Assembly: GCA_023954855.1 (NCBI GenBank)
Contig: JAGSGY010000043.1
Coordinates: 1 to 44,591, forward strand
Length of the DNA stretch: 44,591 nucleotides
Source of the DNA: Pseudomonadota bacterium
GTDB lineage: Bacteria > Myxococcota_A > UBA796 > GCA-2862545
Direction of reading: 5' to 3'
In this document: positions 24,567 through 33,580 of the stretch, in pieces
Position numbering within the stretch: position 1 is the first letter of the stretch
Layout: each line of letters opens with the position of its first letter
Position numbers and translations under genes: made by a program
Notes under the pieces: model-generated
Databases searched by the model: none
Seen by the model: the letters and a program-made list of their open reading frames with translations, nothing else
Told to the model about the DNA's origin: nothing

Positions 24567-25574
24567 TTGCACATTCGTCCACTCGAAGAGGCTGATCGAC
24601 TGGCTGCCGCGGCGATCCGCGTGCGACCGGATGTCGCGCCATATCTGGGTGTTTCGGCGCAGCGACGACCCGAGACCTGCCTTGCAGACTTGCGCAAGGG
24701 CCATGTGTTGGGAGCGTTTCGGGACGGACAGATGGTGGCCGTTGCTCAGCTGCGGCCGTCGTCGCGCATGCGCATGCGTCACGTAGCTTCTGTTGATCTG
24801 TACTGCGGTGCGGAGGGCATCGACGAGGCCGAAGCGCTTGCGGCGCATCTCGTCTACATTTGCGACCATTGGCTTCAGCTCTGGAAGCTCGAGCTCGCTG
24901 CGGACCCTGAGGCGCCATGGCTCGAGGCCGCACACAAAGCGGGCTTCGAGCTCGAGCAGACGCGTCGGTCGCGCCGGTGGCGGGCGGGTGAGTCTCGTGA
25001 CGAACTGCTTCTCGGGTGGGTGCAGTCTGGCTTGCGCATCGCCACGCCCACGTCGGCTTCTCCGCTACCTCCACGCCTGCCGAAGCGGCCGATCACACTG
25101 CGGCCCGCCGTCCCCGATGACGCCGAGCGCTTCGCGACGCTGCATCACGAGGACTCGGTGCTGCGGGGCACCTTGCAGACCCCACTGCGGAATGCCGACA
25201 CCTGGCGAGGCATGCTCGGCGGGGACCAAACCGCCGCCAGCCTGGTCGCCGAGATCGACGGACGGCTCGTCGGCAGTGGGGCGTTGTTCGCGCCAGGCGG
25301 ACCTGCTCACCAGACCGGGGTGATCGGCTTGTCGGTTGAGACGGCCAGCCAAGGTTGTGGCGCGGGGACGGCGATCATGCGTGAGCTGATTCGCATCGGG
25401 CGAGACGACCTCGGTCTACGGCGTATCGAGCTCGAGGTCGACGCCGAGAATGTCGGTGCCCGCGGGCTGTACGCCAAGCTGGGCTTTGTCGAAGAGGGAC
25501 TGCGTAGGCAGGGGTCTTGGCGCATCGATGGCTACGCGAGCGCGATCAGCATGGCCATTGTGTATCGATCCTGA
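24567..25574 (+). CDS. Double GNAT acetyltransferase
   Basis: 335 residues from TTG 24567, chosen because GGAGG is at 24556-24560 and because the GNAT domain LHIRPLEEADRLAAAAI starts right there; the frame is open for 48 codons upstream without similarity. Two tandem GNAT-like domains: the first (1-165) lacks the acetyl-CoA pyrophosphate-binding Q/R-x-x-G-x-G/A loop, the second (172-335) has ETASQGCGAGTAIMREL with a plausible loop and a NVGARGLYAKLGFVEEG motif B. The first half is likely a degenerate or substrate-binding copy. Substrate unknown. Confidence 0.75.
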   Translation: MHIRPLEEADRLAAAAIRVRPDVAPYLGVSAQRRPETCLADLRKGHVLGAFRDGQMVAVAQLRPSSRMRMRHVASVDLYCGAEGIDEAEALAAHLVYICDHWLQLWKLELAADPEAPWLEAAHKAGFELEQTRRSRRWRAGESRDELLLGWVQSGLRIATPTSASPLPPRLPKRPITLRPAVPDDAERFATLHHEDSVLRGTLQTPLRNADTWRGMLGGDQTAASLVAEIDGRLVGSGALFAPGGPAHQTGVIGLSVETASQGCGAGTAIMRELIRIGRDDLGLRRIELEVDAENVGARGLYAKLGFVEEGLRRQGSWRIDGYASAISMAIVYRS

Positions 25575-25582
25575 AACCGGGT

Positions 25583-25614
25583 TTGCACTCATGACCATGA
25601 CAGTGCATACTGTC
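25583..25614 (+). promoter_or_regulatory. Lipase promoter with palindromic operator over the -10
   Basis: TTGCAC (25583-25588) and CATACT (25606-25611) are spaced by 17 bases and lie 23 bases before the lipase ATG, a plausible sigma-70-type promoter. A palindrome with perfect 6-bp arms, GACAGT-GCAT-ACTGTC (25599-25614), covers the -10 element. This is the standard layout for repression by a TetR-like regulator. Confidence 0.5.
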
Positions 25615-25633
25615 GCAGTCAATGAGGTAAGCC

Positions 25634-26404
25634 ATGCGCAGCGACTACAAGTTCAAGGCCACCCGAAACAACGCTCTCGCCGAGGGGGCGTCGCTTGCCC
25701 TCCAGACGCTGCTGTTTCCCTTCGCGTACCTTCCGAGTCGGCACGAGACGGCACGCGACCGAGAGCTGCACACGCTGGTGTTCGTGCATGGGCTCGCCGC
25801 GAACCGAGCCAGCGTCTATCCACTTCAGGCCTACCTCTACGCCCAGGGCTACACCCGACAGTACAGCTACAGCTACGCGACGGTGGGCTCGATCGAGAAG
25901 CTGGCGCTCGACCTGAAGCGCCGCCTCGATCGCGACATCAAGGGCGGTCGCATCGACATCATCGGCCACTCGCTCGGGGGGTTGGTGTCCCGCTTCTACC
26001 TACAGGCGCTCGGCGGTGACCGACGGGTGTCGCGCTTTGTGACCCTCGGCACACCCCATCAGGGCACGCACGCCACCGCGTATCTTCCGACACCACTGGT
26101 TCGGCAGATGTCCCCGGGTTCGCCGTTCATTCGCTACCTTGAGAGCCTGCCCGACCCGAACTGCTTGTGCACGTCCATCGGCGTCGAGGGGGATGCCATC
26201 GTGCTTCCGCCCCAGGCGAGCCAGGCGCCGTTCGGCAACTACCACCACTTCGATGGGCTCGGTCACACGGCCATGCTGCTCTCGCCGCAGGTGCTGCGAA
26301 GGGTTCAGGGTGCGCTCGGACCGAATCTCGAGGCGCGGCGGCCGCTGCTCGCCGACCTCCATCCCCGGGTGATCGATGCGGTGCTCGTCGAGTCCGGCGG
26401 CTAG
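25634..26404 (+). CDS. Lipase/esterase-like alpha/beta hydrolase
   Basis: 256 residues. The oxyanion region HGLAANRASVYPL and the nucleophile elbow GHSLGGL with Ser113 follow the triacylglycerol-lipase pattern; GTPHQGTHATAYL after it is typical of lipases of the LipA/EstA kind. A catalytic His is likely in GLGHTAMLL. It lacks a signal peptide, so it may be cytoplasmic, but the N-terminal hydrophobic helix (ASLALQTLLFPFAYLP) may associate with the membrane. A palindrome covers its promoter. The stop overlaps the rsmJ stop by CTAG (26401-26404). Substrate, such as a fatty-acid or steryl ester, is not determinable. Confidence 0.8.
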   Translation: MRSDYKFKATRNNALAEGASLALQTLLFPFAYLPSRHETARDRELHTLVFVHGLAANRASVYPLQAYLYAQGYTRQYSYSYATVGSIEKLALDLKRRLDRDIKGGRIDIIGHSLGGLVSRFYLQALGGDRRVSRFVTLGTPHQGTHATAYLPTPLVRQMSPGSPFIRYLESLPDPNCLCTSIGVEGDAIVLPPQASQAPFGNYHHFDGLGHTAMLLSPQVLRRVQGALGPNLEARRPLLADLHPRVIDAVLVESGG

Positions 26405-27024
26405 CGGTGCATCATGAACACGTCGTAGCGCGTGGACTTGCCCAAGATCTGGTGCGACGGCGCCCGGATGCCTTCAGGCAGTGGGGCCTTTCGCGGCCAC
26501 TTCAGCACGACGCGCTTTGAGGCTGTCGCGAGTGCCGCTTCGATGAGCTCCGCACTGTCGGCGTCTTCGCCCACCAGTGCGCGAACCTGGCGCATCTCCT
26601 TCTTCACCAGTGCTGTGCTGTTGCGCGGCGGATGCATCGGGTCCACGAGGACGATCTCGGGGTCTAGCGTCGCGAGCAGGCTTCGCGCGTCACCGTGGAG
26701 CAGGGTCATTCTCGAGATGATCTCAGCGTGGATGCCGCCCGCGTCATGTGCGCGCTGCATGCCCTCCTGAAGGCGCCGATGCATCTCGGCAGACCGCTCG
26801 ATGAGGGTCACTTCTGCGCCGAGCGAGGCGAGCAAGAAGGCGTCGCGACCGAGGCCCGCCGTGGCGTCGACGACCCGAACGTCCCGTTGGCCCTTCATGC
26901 CGATGGCCTTGGGGAGAGCCTGACCTTTGCCGCCACCGAAGCGGAGGCGGTGGCCCACGGCGCCGCCGACGAAGTCGCAGAGGAGATCGTCGACCTGCAC
27001 CTCGGTGTTGGACGGATCGGCCAT
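26401..27024 (-). CDS. rsmJ: 16S rRNA (guanine1516-N2)-methyltransferase RsmJ
   Basis: 207 residues. It methylates G1516 of 16S rRNA using SAM. Motifs match the family: VVDATAGLGRDAFLLASLGA (motif I), LIERSAEMHRRLQEGMQRA, LVDPMHPPRNSTALVKKEMR (catalytic DPM-P-x), VRALVGEDADS and KRVVLKWPRKAP. ATG 27024 starts shortly before the conserved core; the frame is open further upstream without similarity. It is downstream of the response regulator gene on the same strand, 40 bases away, and may share its transcript. Confidence 0.88.
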   Translation of the reverse strand: MADPSNTEVQVDDLLCDFVGGAVGHRLRFGGGKGQALPKAIGMKGQRDVRVVDATAGLGRDAFLLASLGAEVTLIERSAEMHRRLQEGMQRAHDAGGIHAEIISRMTLLHGDARSLLATLDPEIVLVDPMHPPRNSTALVKKEMRQVRALVGEDADSAELIEAALATASKRVVLKWPRKAPLPEGIRAPSHQILGKSTRYDVFMMHR

Positions 27025-27064
27025 GGCGCGCAGTCTAGTGCGCTGCAGACCGTCCTGCGTCGCC

Positions 27065-28375
27065 CTAGCCCATTTCGTAGCGGGCCAGCTTGTCGTACAG
27101 CGTGCGCAGGCCGATGCCGAGGTGCTCCGCGGACTGTCGACGATTGCCGTCAAAATGGGCCAGTGCTCGCGCAATGGCATCGCGCTCGGCCTCTGCCATC
27201 GTCGGGGGCTGGGACGGGTCTCGGCTCGCGGCGGGGCCCGCCAGCCAGTTGGCCTCGATGAGGTCGTCGCGCGAGAGAATGGCGGCACGCTCGAGCGCGT
27301 TCGCGAGCTCGCGCACATTGCCAGGCCAGTCGCGCTTCTGGATGGCGCTCAGGGCCTCTGGGCCAAGACGGAGCTGGCGACGGCCCAGGGTCTCGCCGAT
27401 GCGCTTGAGCAGCGATGCGCACAGGGGCTCGAGGTCTGCCGTGCGCTCGCGCAGAGGCGGCACCTTCACGGGAAACACGGCGAGTCGGTAGTACAGGTCC
27501 TGGCGAAAGCTGCCGTCGCGCACGGCCTGCTCGAGGTCGCGATTGGTGGCGGCGACCCAGCGCACGTCGGCGGTGAGGGTCTGGGTGCCTCCGACGCGCT
27601 CGTAGCGGCGTTCCTGAAGCACGCGCAGCAGCTTGGCCTGCAGCTCTGGGGCCAGCTCGCCGATCTCGTCGAGGAAGAAGGTTCCACCCTCAGCCAGCTC
27701 GATGCGCCCGCGCTTTCTGGCATTGGCTCCGGTGAAGGCGCCTCGCTCATGGCCGAACAACTCAGACTCAAGCAGGTTGGCGTTCAAGCCGGCGCAGTTG
27801 ACCGCCACGAAGGCACCGTTGCGGCCGGACTGCTCGTGCAGCGACTTTGCGGCGACCTCCTTTCCCACGCCGGATTCGCCGAGCAACAACACGGTGGCGT
27901 TGGTCTGGGCGACCCGCGAGAGGGCCTCGACGACGGGGACCATTGCCGACGCTCCCCACGACAAGGTGGGCGAGGCCGCCGGACGGGTGGCCTCGACCTT
28001 GGTCTCGAGGGCGCGGTGGTTCAGCGCACGGTCGACCACCGCACGCAATGCTTTTGGGCTCGGAAGAGGTTTCTCGAGGAAGTCGTAGGCGCCCTCACGC
28101 ATCGCCTTCACAGCGGTGCCCACCGTTCCGTGTGCGGTCAGGACGATCGACATCAGCTCGGGCTGCGTCGCCTTCGCGTGCGTCACCAGCTCGATTCCGC
28201 TCATGCCCGGCATCTTCAGATCCGTGAGCATCAGGTGGAACTGCGCCTTCGACAGCTGCACGGCGGCCGCTTCTCCGCTGTCGGCTTGCACGACCTCGTG
28301 TCCCGCGAGTTGCAGCGTATCGGCGACGAAGCTGCGCACTCCGGCTTCGTCGTCCACGACTAGGATCTGGGCCAT
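27065..28375 (-). CDS. NtrC-family response regulator (sigma-54 activator)
   Basis: 436 residues. Receiver domain (1-115): acidic pair Asp8-Asp9, phospho-acceptor Asp52 in [11 protein letters not shown], Lys102. AAA+ domain (about 138-375): Walker A GESGVGKE (166-173), the sigma-54-contacting GAFTGA loop (212-217), Walker [12 protein letters not shown], and the arginine-finger region [10 protein letters not shown]-terminal Fis-type helix-turn-helix ending [20 protein letters not shown]. It activates sigma-54 promoters after phosphorylation. The start overlaps the histidine kinase stop by one base (TGATG). Target genes are unknown; one likely target is its own operon (see the promoter at 29622). 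Confidence 0.95.
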   Translation of the reverse strand: MAQILVVDDEAGVRSFVADTLQLAGHEVVQADSGEAAAVQLSKAQFHLMLTDLKMPGMSGIELVTHAKATQPELMSIVLTAHGTVGTAVKAMREGAYDFLEKPLPSPKALRAVVDRALNHRALETKVEATRPAASPTLSWGASAMVPVVEALSRVAQTNATVLLLGESGVGKEVAAKSLHEQSGRNGAFVAVNCAGLNANLLESELFGHERGAFTGANARKRGRIELAEGGTFFLDEIGELAPELQAKLLRVLQERRYERVGGTQTLTADVRWVAATNRDLEQAVRDGSFRQDLYYRLAVFPVKVPPLRERTADLEPLCASLLKRIGETLGRRQLRLGPEALSAIQKRDWPGNVRELANALERAAILSRDDLIEANWLAGPAASRDPSQPPTMAEAERDAIARALAHFDGNRRQSAEHLGIGLRTLYDKLARYEMG

Positions 28376-29556
28376 CAGCGCTCTCCGGGAAGGGTCAGGG
28401 TGAACACAGCACCGCCGTCGGGGTGGTCGGCGGCGTCGAGTCGACCCGCATGGGCGTGGGCAATGCGGCTCGCGATGGCCAATCCAAGGCCGGTCCCGCG
28501 GGTGCGGGTGGTGTGGAAGGGCTCACACAGTTCCTCGATGCTCTGTCCGTCGATGCCTGCCCCGCGGTCGCGCACGGTGATCACCAGCCAGTGGTCACTC
28601 GTCTCGGCGTGCAGGTCGATGACCTCGTCGCTGGCCTGCCGAGCGTTGCCCACCAGGTTGGTGACCGCGCGCCGAAGCAGGCTGGGGTCGACCGCCCAGC
28701 TGAGCGGTGGACAGACCACGTCAATCGGCCCAGCAATGACCTCGGTGACCGACTCGAGCAGGGGCCCGATCTCGGTCTCGGCGATCTGAATCTGCTCGCG
28801 CCTGGCGAACTCGAGCAAGCTCTGCACGATGTTCTGGATGCGAATGGCCTCGCTGACCACGCGCTGTGCGCGCTCTTCTTCCGGCTTGCCTTCCAGAAGC
28901 TCCTCGAGGAGCTGGGCGTGGCCCTTGAGCGAGGCGAGGGGGTTCTTGATCTCGTGGGCGAGCACGGCGGTCATCTCGCCCATCTTTGCGAGCCGACGGG
29001 TGTCTTCGAGGCCTCTCTCGGCCAGGGTCTGCTGCGCATCCACGCGGGCGAACCAGACGGCGGCGCCCACCAAGAGAAGGCCCACGAGCCCGGCGATGCC
29101 GAAGGAGATGCGAGCGCGTCGGGCGAGGGCGTGCGCGCGTCTAGGTACGAAGGCGACGGCGAGGGCCTCGGGCTCGAGCCCACGTTCGACCATGGCGCGC
29201 GCGAGCTCTGGATTCACCGGGCCAAACACGACCATGTGGCCGTCCTTGAGTCTGCGCACCGGACCCCGCTGACCTTCGAAGTCTGGCGTCGGCCCGGAGG
29301 TGACCGTGAACTCGCCGCGGGGGGACCCGAGGCCGATCCACTGCAGACCTTCGTGGGCGTTGGCTTCGACCAGGGCAGCCAGACCAGCGTCGGTGGGCTC
29401 GATGTGGCGGGCGCGTCGCTGGTAGGCGTGCGCCTCGGCCATGGCCATGTCTTGGGCAGTGTGCTGGAGCCCGAGGCTCGTCCAGCCCACGGCGATCAGC
29501 AGGGTGAAGGCGGCGGCCACTGCGATGGCCACAATGGCCTGGGAGCGCTGGATCAT
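28375..29556 (-). CDS. Sensor histidine kinase, NtrB-like partner
   Basis: 393 residues. Topology: TM1 at about residues 8-28, a periplasmic sensor region (30-147) without a recognisable domain, TM2 at about 150-170, then a short linker helix. The dimerisation domain has H-box [20 protein letters not shown] with His201. The ATPase has N-box [12 protein letters not shown]1 DRGAGIDG and G2 GTGLGLAI. It should sense an envelope signal and phosphorylate the response regulator encoded immediately downstream. ATG 29556 is used; an NtrC-type promoter is visible upstream. Confidence 0.93.
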   Translation of the reverse strand: MIQRSQAIVAIAVAAAFTLLIAVGWTSLGLQHTAQDMAMAEAHAYQRRARHIEPTDAGLAALVEANAHEGLQWIGLGSPRGEFTVTSGPTPDFEGQRGPVRRLKDGHMVVFGPVNPELARAMVERGLEPEALAVAFVPRRAHALARRARISFGIAGLVGLLLVGAAVWFARVDAQQTLAERGLEDTRRLAKMGEMTAVLAHEIKNPLASLKGHAQLLEELLEGKPEEERAQRVVSEAIRIQNIVQSLLEFARREQIQIAETEIGPLLESVTEVIAGPIDVVCPPLSWAVDPSLLRRAVTNLVGNARQASDEVIDLHAETSDHWLVITVRDRGAGIDGQSIEELCEPFHTTRTRGTGLGLAIASRIAHAHAGRLDAADHPDGGAVFTLTLPGER

Positions 29557-29621
29557 CGCGTTCTCATCCCGGTCCCGCCGCGCTGGTTCGTCTCGGCCAT
29601 CACGCTCCTCGTACGAGAAGT

Positions 29622-29637
29622 TGCGAAGGTCATGCCA
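29622..29637 (-). promoter_or_regulatory. Putative sigma-54 promoter of the two-component operon
   Basis: On the minus strand TGGCATGACCTTCGCA fits the -24/-12 consensus TGGCAYR-N4-TTGCW except for one base, with GG and GC separated by the required 10 bases. It lies about 66 bases upstream of the kinase start. The operon encodes a sigma-54 activator, so autoregulation is plausible. Confidence 0.45.
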
Positions 29638-29700
29638 GGATGAGACGGGTCGATGAAGGGCTCCACATCGGCATCATCGCATTGGGCACGGTCAGGGCGT

Positions 29701-29734
29701 GCGGATTTCGCATGGGTCGTCGCGCGAAATCCGC
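29701..29734. promoter_or_regulatory. Perfect 11-bp inverted repeat, upstream activator site or terminator
   Basis: GCGGATTTCGC (29701-29711) and GCGAAATCCGC (29724-29734) are exact inverted copies, 23 bp apart centre to centre. They lie between trxC and the kinase, about 64 bp upstream of the putative sigma-54 promoter, the usual distance for NtrC-type activator sites. A stem here could also end trxC transcription, but no T-run follows on the minus strand. Confidence 0.5.
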
Positions 29735-29738
29735 AGCT

Positions 29739-30179
29739 CTAGGGCAAGTGCGGGGACACCCAGGTCTGCAGCTGCGGGAAGGGCCTGAAGCCGGCGGCCT
29801 TGTCGACCACCGTTCCTCCGCTGAACAGGAACAGCGCTGGAATGCCCTGCACACCCAGTTGCCCGGCGTGCCGCTGGAACTTCTCGGTGTCGACCTTTGC
29901 GATGATGACGCGACCGCGCTCGGCCGCACCCAGCTTCTCCAGGTGCGGGGAGAGCATCTTGCAGGGGCCACACCAGTCCGCGTAGAAGTCGACGAGCACG
30001 GGCACTGGTGAGCTTCGAATCAAGCGCGCGAGCCCCTCATCCGAGACGTGAATCGGCTCGCCTTGGGTGGGCAGGGCGGTCTTGCACGCACCACAGCTCG
30101 GGCCGCTGGTGAGGCGGCTCTCGGGCACGCGATTGAGTCGGGCGCACGACGGGCAGGCGATGACGGTCGGGTCAGGCAT
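29739..30179 (-). CDS. trxC: Thioredoxin 2 (TrxC-like, with N-terminal zinc site)
   Basis: 146 residues. Two CxxC pairs at the N-terminus, CPSC (9-12) and CGAC (29-32), form the zinc-binding region that defines thioredoxin 2. The thioredoxin fold follows with the active site DFYADWCGPCKM (Cys70, Cys73), cis-Pro in GIPALFLFSGG and KVDTEKFQ. It reduces disulfides in the cytoplasm and may be oxidative-stress-induced. ATG 30179 is preceded by GGAGGCCTG. The kinase gene lies downstream, separated by 182 bases that contain regulatory elements; trxC is therefore likely to be its own transcript. Confidence 0.93.
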   Translation of the reverse strand: MPDPTVIACPSCARLNRVPESRLTSGPSCGACKTALPTQGEPIHVSDEGLARLIRSSPVPVLVDFYADWCGPCKMLSPHLEKLGAAERGRVIIAKVDTEKFQRHAGQLGVQGIPALFLFSGGTVVDKAAGFRPFPQLQTWVSPHLP

Positions 30180-30258
30180 CAGGCCTCCTTTCGTGAGAGC
30201 GTGCGCACGGGGCAGGCGGCGTCCACCCCTTGCCACCTCCAGAGGTACCATCGCGACG

Positions 30259-33200
30259 ATGTCCACAGGTCCGCTTCGACTAGGTCGCTACGAGCTGATT
30301 CGCCTGATTGGTGAAGGCGGCATGGGCCGTGTCTGGGAGGCGGACCTCTGCGGCCCTGCGGGCTTCCGAAAGCGGGTTGCGCTCAAGGTTCTCAAGGCGG
30401 GCGGCGGGGGGCTTGCACACGAGGCTCGACTGGGCGGCCTGCTTCGGCATCCGCATCTCGTCGAGGTGTACGAGCTCGGTGTGGCCGAGGTCGACGGGGC
30501 CGAGACCTGGTTCTGCGCGATGGAGCTGGTGCCGGGCCGCGTGGTCGATCACATCCCGATGCCCCTGTCTGCGGCAGTGGATGTGGTGCGGCAAGCTGCC
30601 CTCGGTCTCGCCCACGCGGCAGACCAGATTGGGCTCGTCCACCTGGACCTGAAGCCGGCGAACCTGCTGGTGCACAAGGGGGTGGTGAAGGTCGCCGACT
30701 TGGGTATCTCCCGTGCTTTCGGGGCAGGGCGCGGCAAGAAGGTCGAGGGCACACCGGCGTACATGTCTCCGGAGCAGCGCGCAGGTCGAGGGGTCGATGC
30801 GCGCTCGGACGTGTTCAGCCTCGGTGTGCTGTTGATTGCCTTGGTACAGGGCAAGCCCTCTCGGGATCCCAAGGCGATTCCAGAGCTTCAGCCGATCTTG
30901 GAGCTGTGCCTGGCCGAGGACCCTAACGCACGCTTTCGCACCGCCGCCGAGCTGGCGGACGCCTTGATGGCGCTCGCCCTCGCGGGGCCGGTGCTCGACG
31001 ACCGCTTGCCCTCCACATTCACGGCGTCGCATACCGGCGCGACCTCCACGGCCAACAGCGACACCTACAGCTTCGCCACCGAGGTGCTCGAGCGCCGCAG
31101 CAACCTCGGCCCTGAGCCCGACGCGTTCGTGGGCCGTGGTGAGCTCGTGGACGATGTGCTCGAGCGGCTCAAGTCTCCGGGACTGTGGACCTTCAAGGCC
31201 ATGGGGGGCCTGGGCAAGACCCGGCTGGCGAGTCGCGTGGCACGGCGGTGGCACATCTCCGCTGCGCTTCCCGCGTGGTTCTGTGATTTGTCGGAGTGCT
31301 GGTCCGAAGCCGATGTGCTCGCGGTGATGGCGCGGGTGCTCGAGGTGCCGGGCGGACGCGAAGACCTCGACGCGATGAGTCGGCGTGTCGGCGCTGCGAT
31401 GGCGGCGGGTCCGATGCTGGTCGTGCTCGACAACCTGGAACAGGTGCCGTTTGTCGCGCAGTTCGTGACCCAGTGGATGCAGCAGGCTCCAGAGCTCCGT
31501 GTCGTTGCGACTTCTCGGGAGCCGCTTCGCATTCGCGGTGAGGCGGTCATCGAGGTCGAGCCCCTCACCGAAGACGAGGCGGTGGAGCTGCTCGCGGCAC
31601 GGGCCGAAGCGCGGGGAGCGACGGTTCCGATCGACGCCGATCTGCGTGAGCTCGCCATGCGCCTGGACGGCATTCCACTCGCCCTTGAACTGGCATCGGG
31701 TCGACTGTCGATGCTGAGCGCCCGGCAGGTGCTCGACCGACTCGAGCAGCGACTCAAGCTGCTCAGCCGGGGACGAAAGGGCGCGCCGGCTCGGCAGGCG
31801 ACGCTTCGCGGTGCCCTCGACTGGAGCTGGGACCTGCTCGATGCGCATGAGCGACTGGCGTTCGTTCAGCTGGCCGTGTTTGCGGGTGGATTCACGCTCG
31901 AGGCCGCTGAAGAGGTGCTCAACCTCCCCGACGACGCCCCATGGGCGATGGACCTCGTGCAGTCCCTTCACGAGCGAAGCCTGCTGCGCTCTTCGGGCAA
32001 CCCGCCACGCTTCGCGATGTTCGAGTCGCTTCGTGCCTATGCCCAATCTCGCGGCGACAGCGGTGTGCAGCCGGCCCATGCCCACTTCTACGCTTCGCTG
32101 GGGCAGCCTCAGGCCTTGATGGCCCTGAATCGGCACGGTGGGCCCGAGAAGGTCACCGAGCTTCTCCGTGAGGCCGACAACCTCAAGAGCGCGGCTGAGT
32201 GGGCTGTAAGCGCCGACGATCCGCTTGCGGTACCGCTGATTCAGGCGGTGGTGAATCTGCTGCTGCGCCATGGGCCGGTGCCGCAGACCGTGGAGTGGAT
32301 CGAGCGAGGACTCGGTGTGAGCGGTCTGTCGCAGAGCCAACGGCACGAGCTTCTCGTGCTTCTTGGCACGGCGATGCGCCGTTCCGGTCATGCCGAGGCG
32401 GCAGCGGGCTTGGCAAAGGGCGTGGAGGCGGCACGTACCAGCGGAATTGCGAGGCTTCTCGTCGCCGCGCTGCTGTCGTTGGCAAACTTCGAGTGGGAGC
32501 AGGGCCGGCTCGAGAGCTGCGAGAGCCTTGCACACGAGGCCACCGACGCCGCCTTGCACTCCGAGGACGAGCGAGACCAGGCCCTCGCGTCCTCGATTCA
32601 CGGCCTGCTTGCGTTGCAGCGGGGTCAGCTCGACGGGGCGCGGCAGGCCTACGAGAAGTCACTCGCGATTGCCAAGCGCGTCGGCGATGTGCGCCATGAG
32701 GGCCTGGCCTATGTGAACCTCGGCATCGTTGCGGATGACCAGGGTGAGGTGGCGCTCGCGGAGCGGCTGTATCGCAAGGGGCGGCGGGCCTTTCGAGAAG
32801 TCGGCGACCGCGGTGCCGAGGCCAATCTCCTCGGCAATCTTGCGGCGATGTACAGCGACCACGGACGCATGGACGAGGCCGACAAGCTGCAGGGCAAGGC
32901 GCTCGAGCTGGTCGAGCGGGTGGGGGACCAACGCACCACGGGGGTGCTTCTCGGCTCGAGGGGCTCCCTCGCCCGGGACCAGGGTGCGTTCGACCGCGCC
33001 CGGGAGTTCTTTGTGCGCGCGCTCGCGTGCCATCGCAAGGTGCGAAACCGGCGCTACGAGGGCATCGTGCTCTGCTACCTCGGAGAGCTTGATCTCGAGG
33101 AAGAGCGGTTTGAGCAGGCCGCCGAGCAACTCGAGCAGGCCCTTGCGATTCACGTCGAGGTCCAAGATCCGGCGTTTCAGGCCATGGACAGGGTCTGTCG

Positions 33201-33576
33201 AGCTCGGCTTGGCTTGCGGGTAGGCGCGCCGCAACCCGCCCTTCGCGACGCCGAGGCGGCGGTGGAGCTCGCTCGGGACCGTCACGTGCAGACCCTCGCG
33301 AGTGCGCTGTCTTTGCGGGGCGAGGCTCGTGCGTTGCTCGGTCTTCCAGGCGCGGTCGAGGACGTCGATGAGGCCCTCGAGTTGCTCGAGGCATCCGAGT
33401 TCATTCGCGAAGTGGCGAGCGGCCTGCTCACCCGAGCGCGGGTGGCCCATGCCCTGGAGCAGAGCACCGTCGAGTGGATGGGCAAGGCCCACACGGTGAT
33501 CTCGGGACTCGGGCTGCCGAGCGGCGGCCCCCTGGGTCGCGAGTGGACGCGGACCGAGGCCCTGCTCCGGGGCTAG
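30259..33576 (+). CDS. Ser/Thr protein kinase fused to NB-ARC-type ATPase and TPR repeats
   Basis: 1105 residues from ATG 30259. Kinase domain (about 8-255): Gly loop LIGEGGMGRVWEA, Lys43 in VALKVLK, catalytic loop VHLDLKPANLL (Asp130; HRD is HLD), DLG in place of DFG (Asp147), and PAYMSPEQR. Linker, then an STAND/NB-ARC ATPase: FVGRGELVDD, Walker A GGLGKT (316-321, Lys320), Walker B MLVVLDN (Asp391), LDGIPLALELASGRL. The C-terminal 450 residues form about ten TPR-like helical pairs such as GLAYVNLGIVADDQGEVALA. No transmembrane segment is seen. The design suggests a signal-integrating switch: TPRs bind a ligand or partner, the ATPase oligomerises and the kinase phosphorylates targets. Confidence 0.9.
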   Translation: MSTGPLRLGRYELIRLIGEGGMGRVWEADLCGPAGFRKRVALKVLKAGGGGLAHEARLGGLLRHPHLVEVYELGVAEVDGAETWFCAMELVPGRVVDHIPMPLSAAVDVVRQAALGLAHAADQIGLVHLDLKPANLLVHKGVVKVADLGISRAFGAGRGKKVEGTPAYMSPEQRAGRGVDARSDVFSLGVLLIALVQGKPSRDPKAIPELQPILELCLAEDPNARFRTAAELADALMALALAGPVLDDRLPSTFTASHTGATSTANSDTYSFATEVLERRSNLGPEPDAFVGRGELVDDVLERLKSPGLWTFKAMGGLGKTRLASRVARRWHISAALPAWFCDLSECWSEADVLAVMARVLEVPGGREDLDAMSRRVGAAMAAGPMLVVLDNLEQVPFVAQFVTQWMQQAPELRVVATSREPLRIRGEAVIEVEPLTEDEAVELLAARAEARGATVPIDADLRELAMRLDGIPLALELASGRLSMLSARQVLDRLEQRLKLLSRGRKGAPARQATLRGALDWSWDLLDAHERLAFVQLAVFAGGFTLEAAEEVLNLPDDAPWAMDLVQSLHERSLLRSSGNPPRFAMFESLRAYAQSRGDSGVQPAHAHFYASLGQPQALMALNRHGGPEKVTELLREADNLKSAAEWAVSADDPLAVPLIQAVVNLLLRHGPVPQTVEWIERGLGVSGLSQSQRHELLVLLGTAMRRSGHAEAAAGLAKGVEAARTSGIARLLVAALLSLANFEWEQGRLESCESLAHEATDAALHSEDERDQALASSIHGLLALQRGQLDGARQAYEKSLAIAKRVGDVRHEGLAYVNLGIVADDQGEVALAERLYRKGRRAFREVGDRGAEANLLGNLAAMYSDHGRMDEADKLQGKALELVERVGDQRTTGVLLGSRGSLARDQGAFDRAREFFVRALACHRKVRNRRYEGIVLCYLGELDLEEERFEQAAEQLEQALAIHVEVQDPAFQAMDRVCRARLGLRVGAPQPALRDAEAAVELARDRHVQTLASALSLRGEARALLGLPGAVEDVDEALELLEASEFIREVASGLLTRARVAHALEQSTVEWMGKAHTVISGLGLPSGGPLGREWTRTEALLRG

Positions 33577-33580
33577 GGGC

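Noticed and set aside
29701-29734. A classical rho-independent terminator for trxC
   Set aside because: The stem is perfect but no T-run follows on the minus strand; the position also fits activator sites, so I listed it as undecided regulatory DNA.
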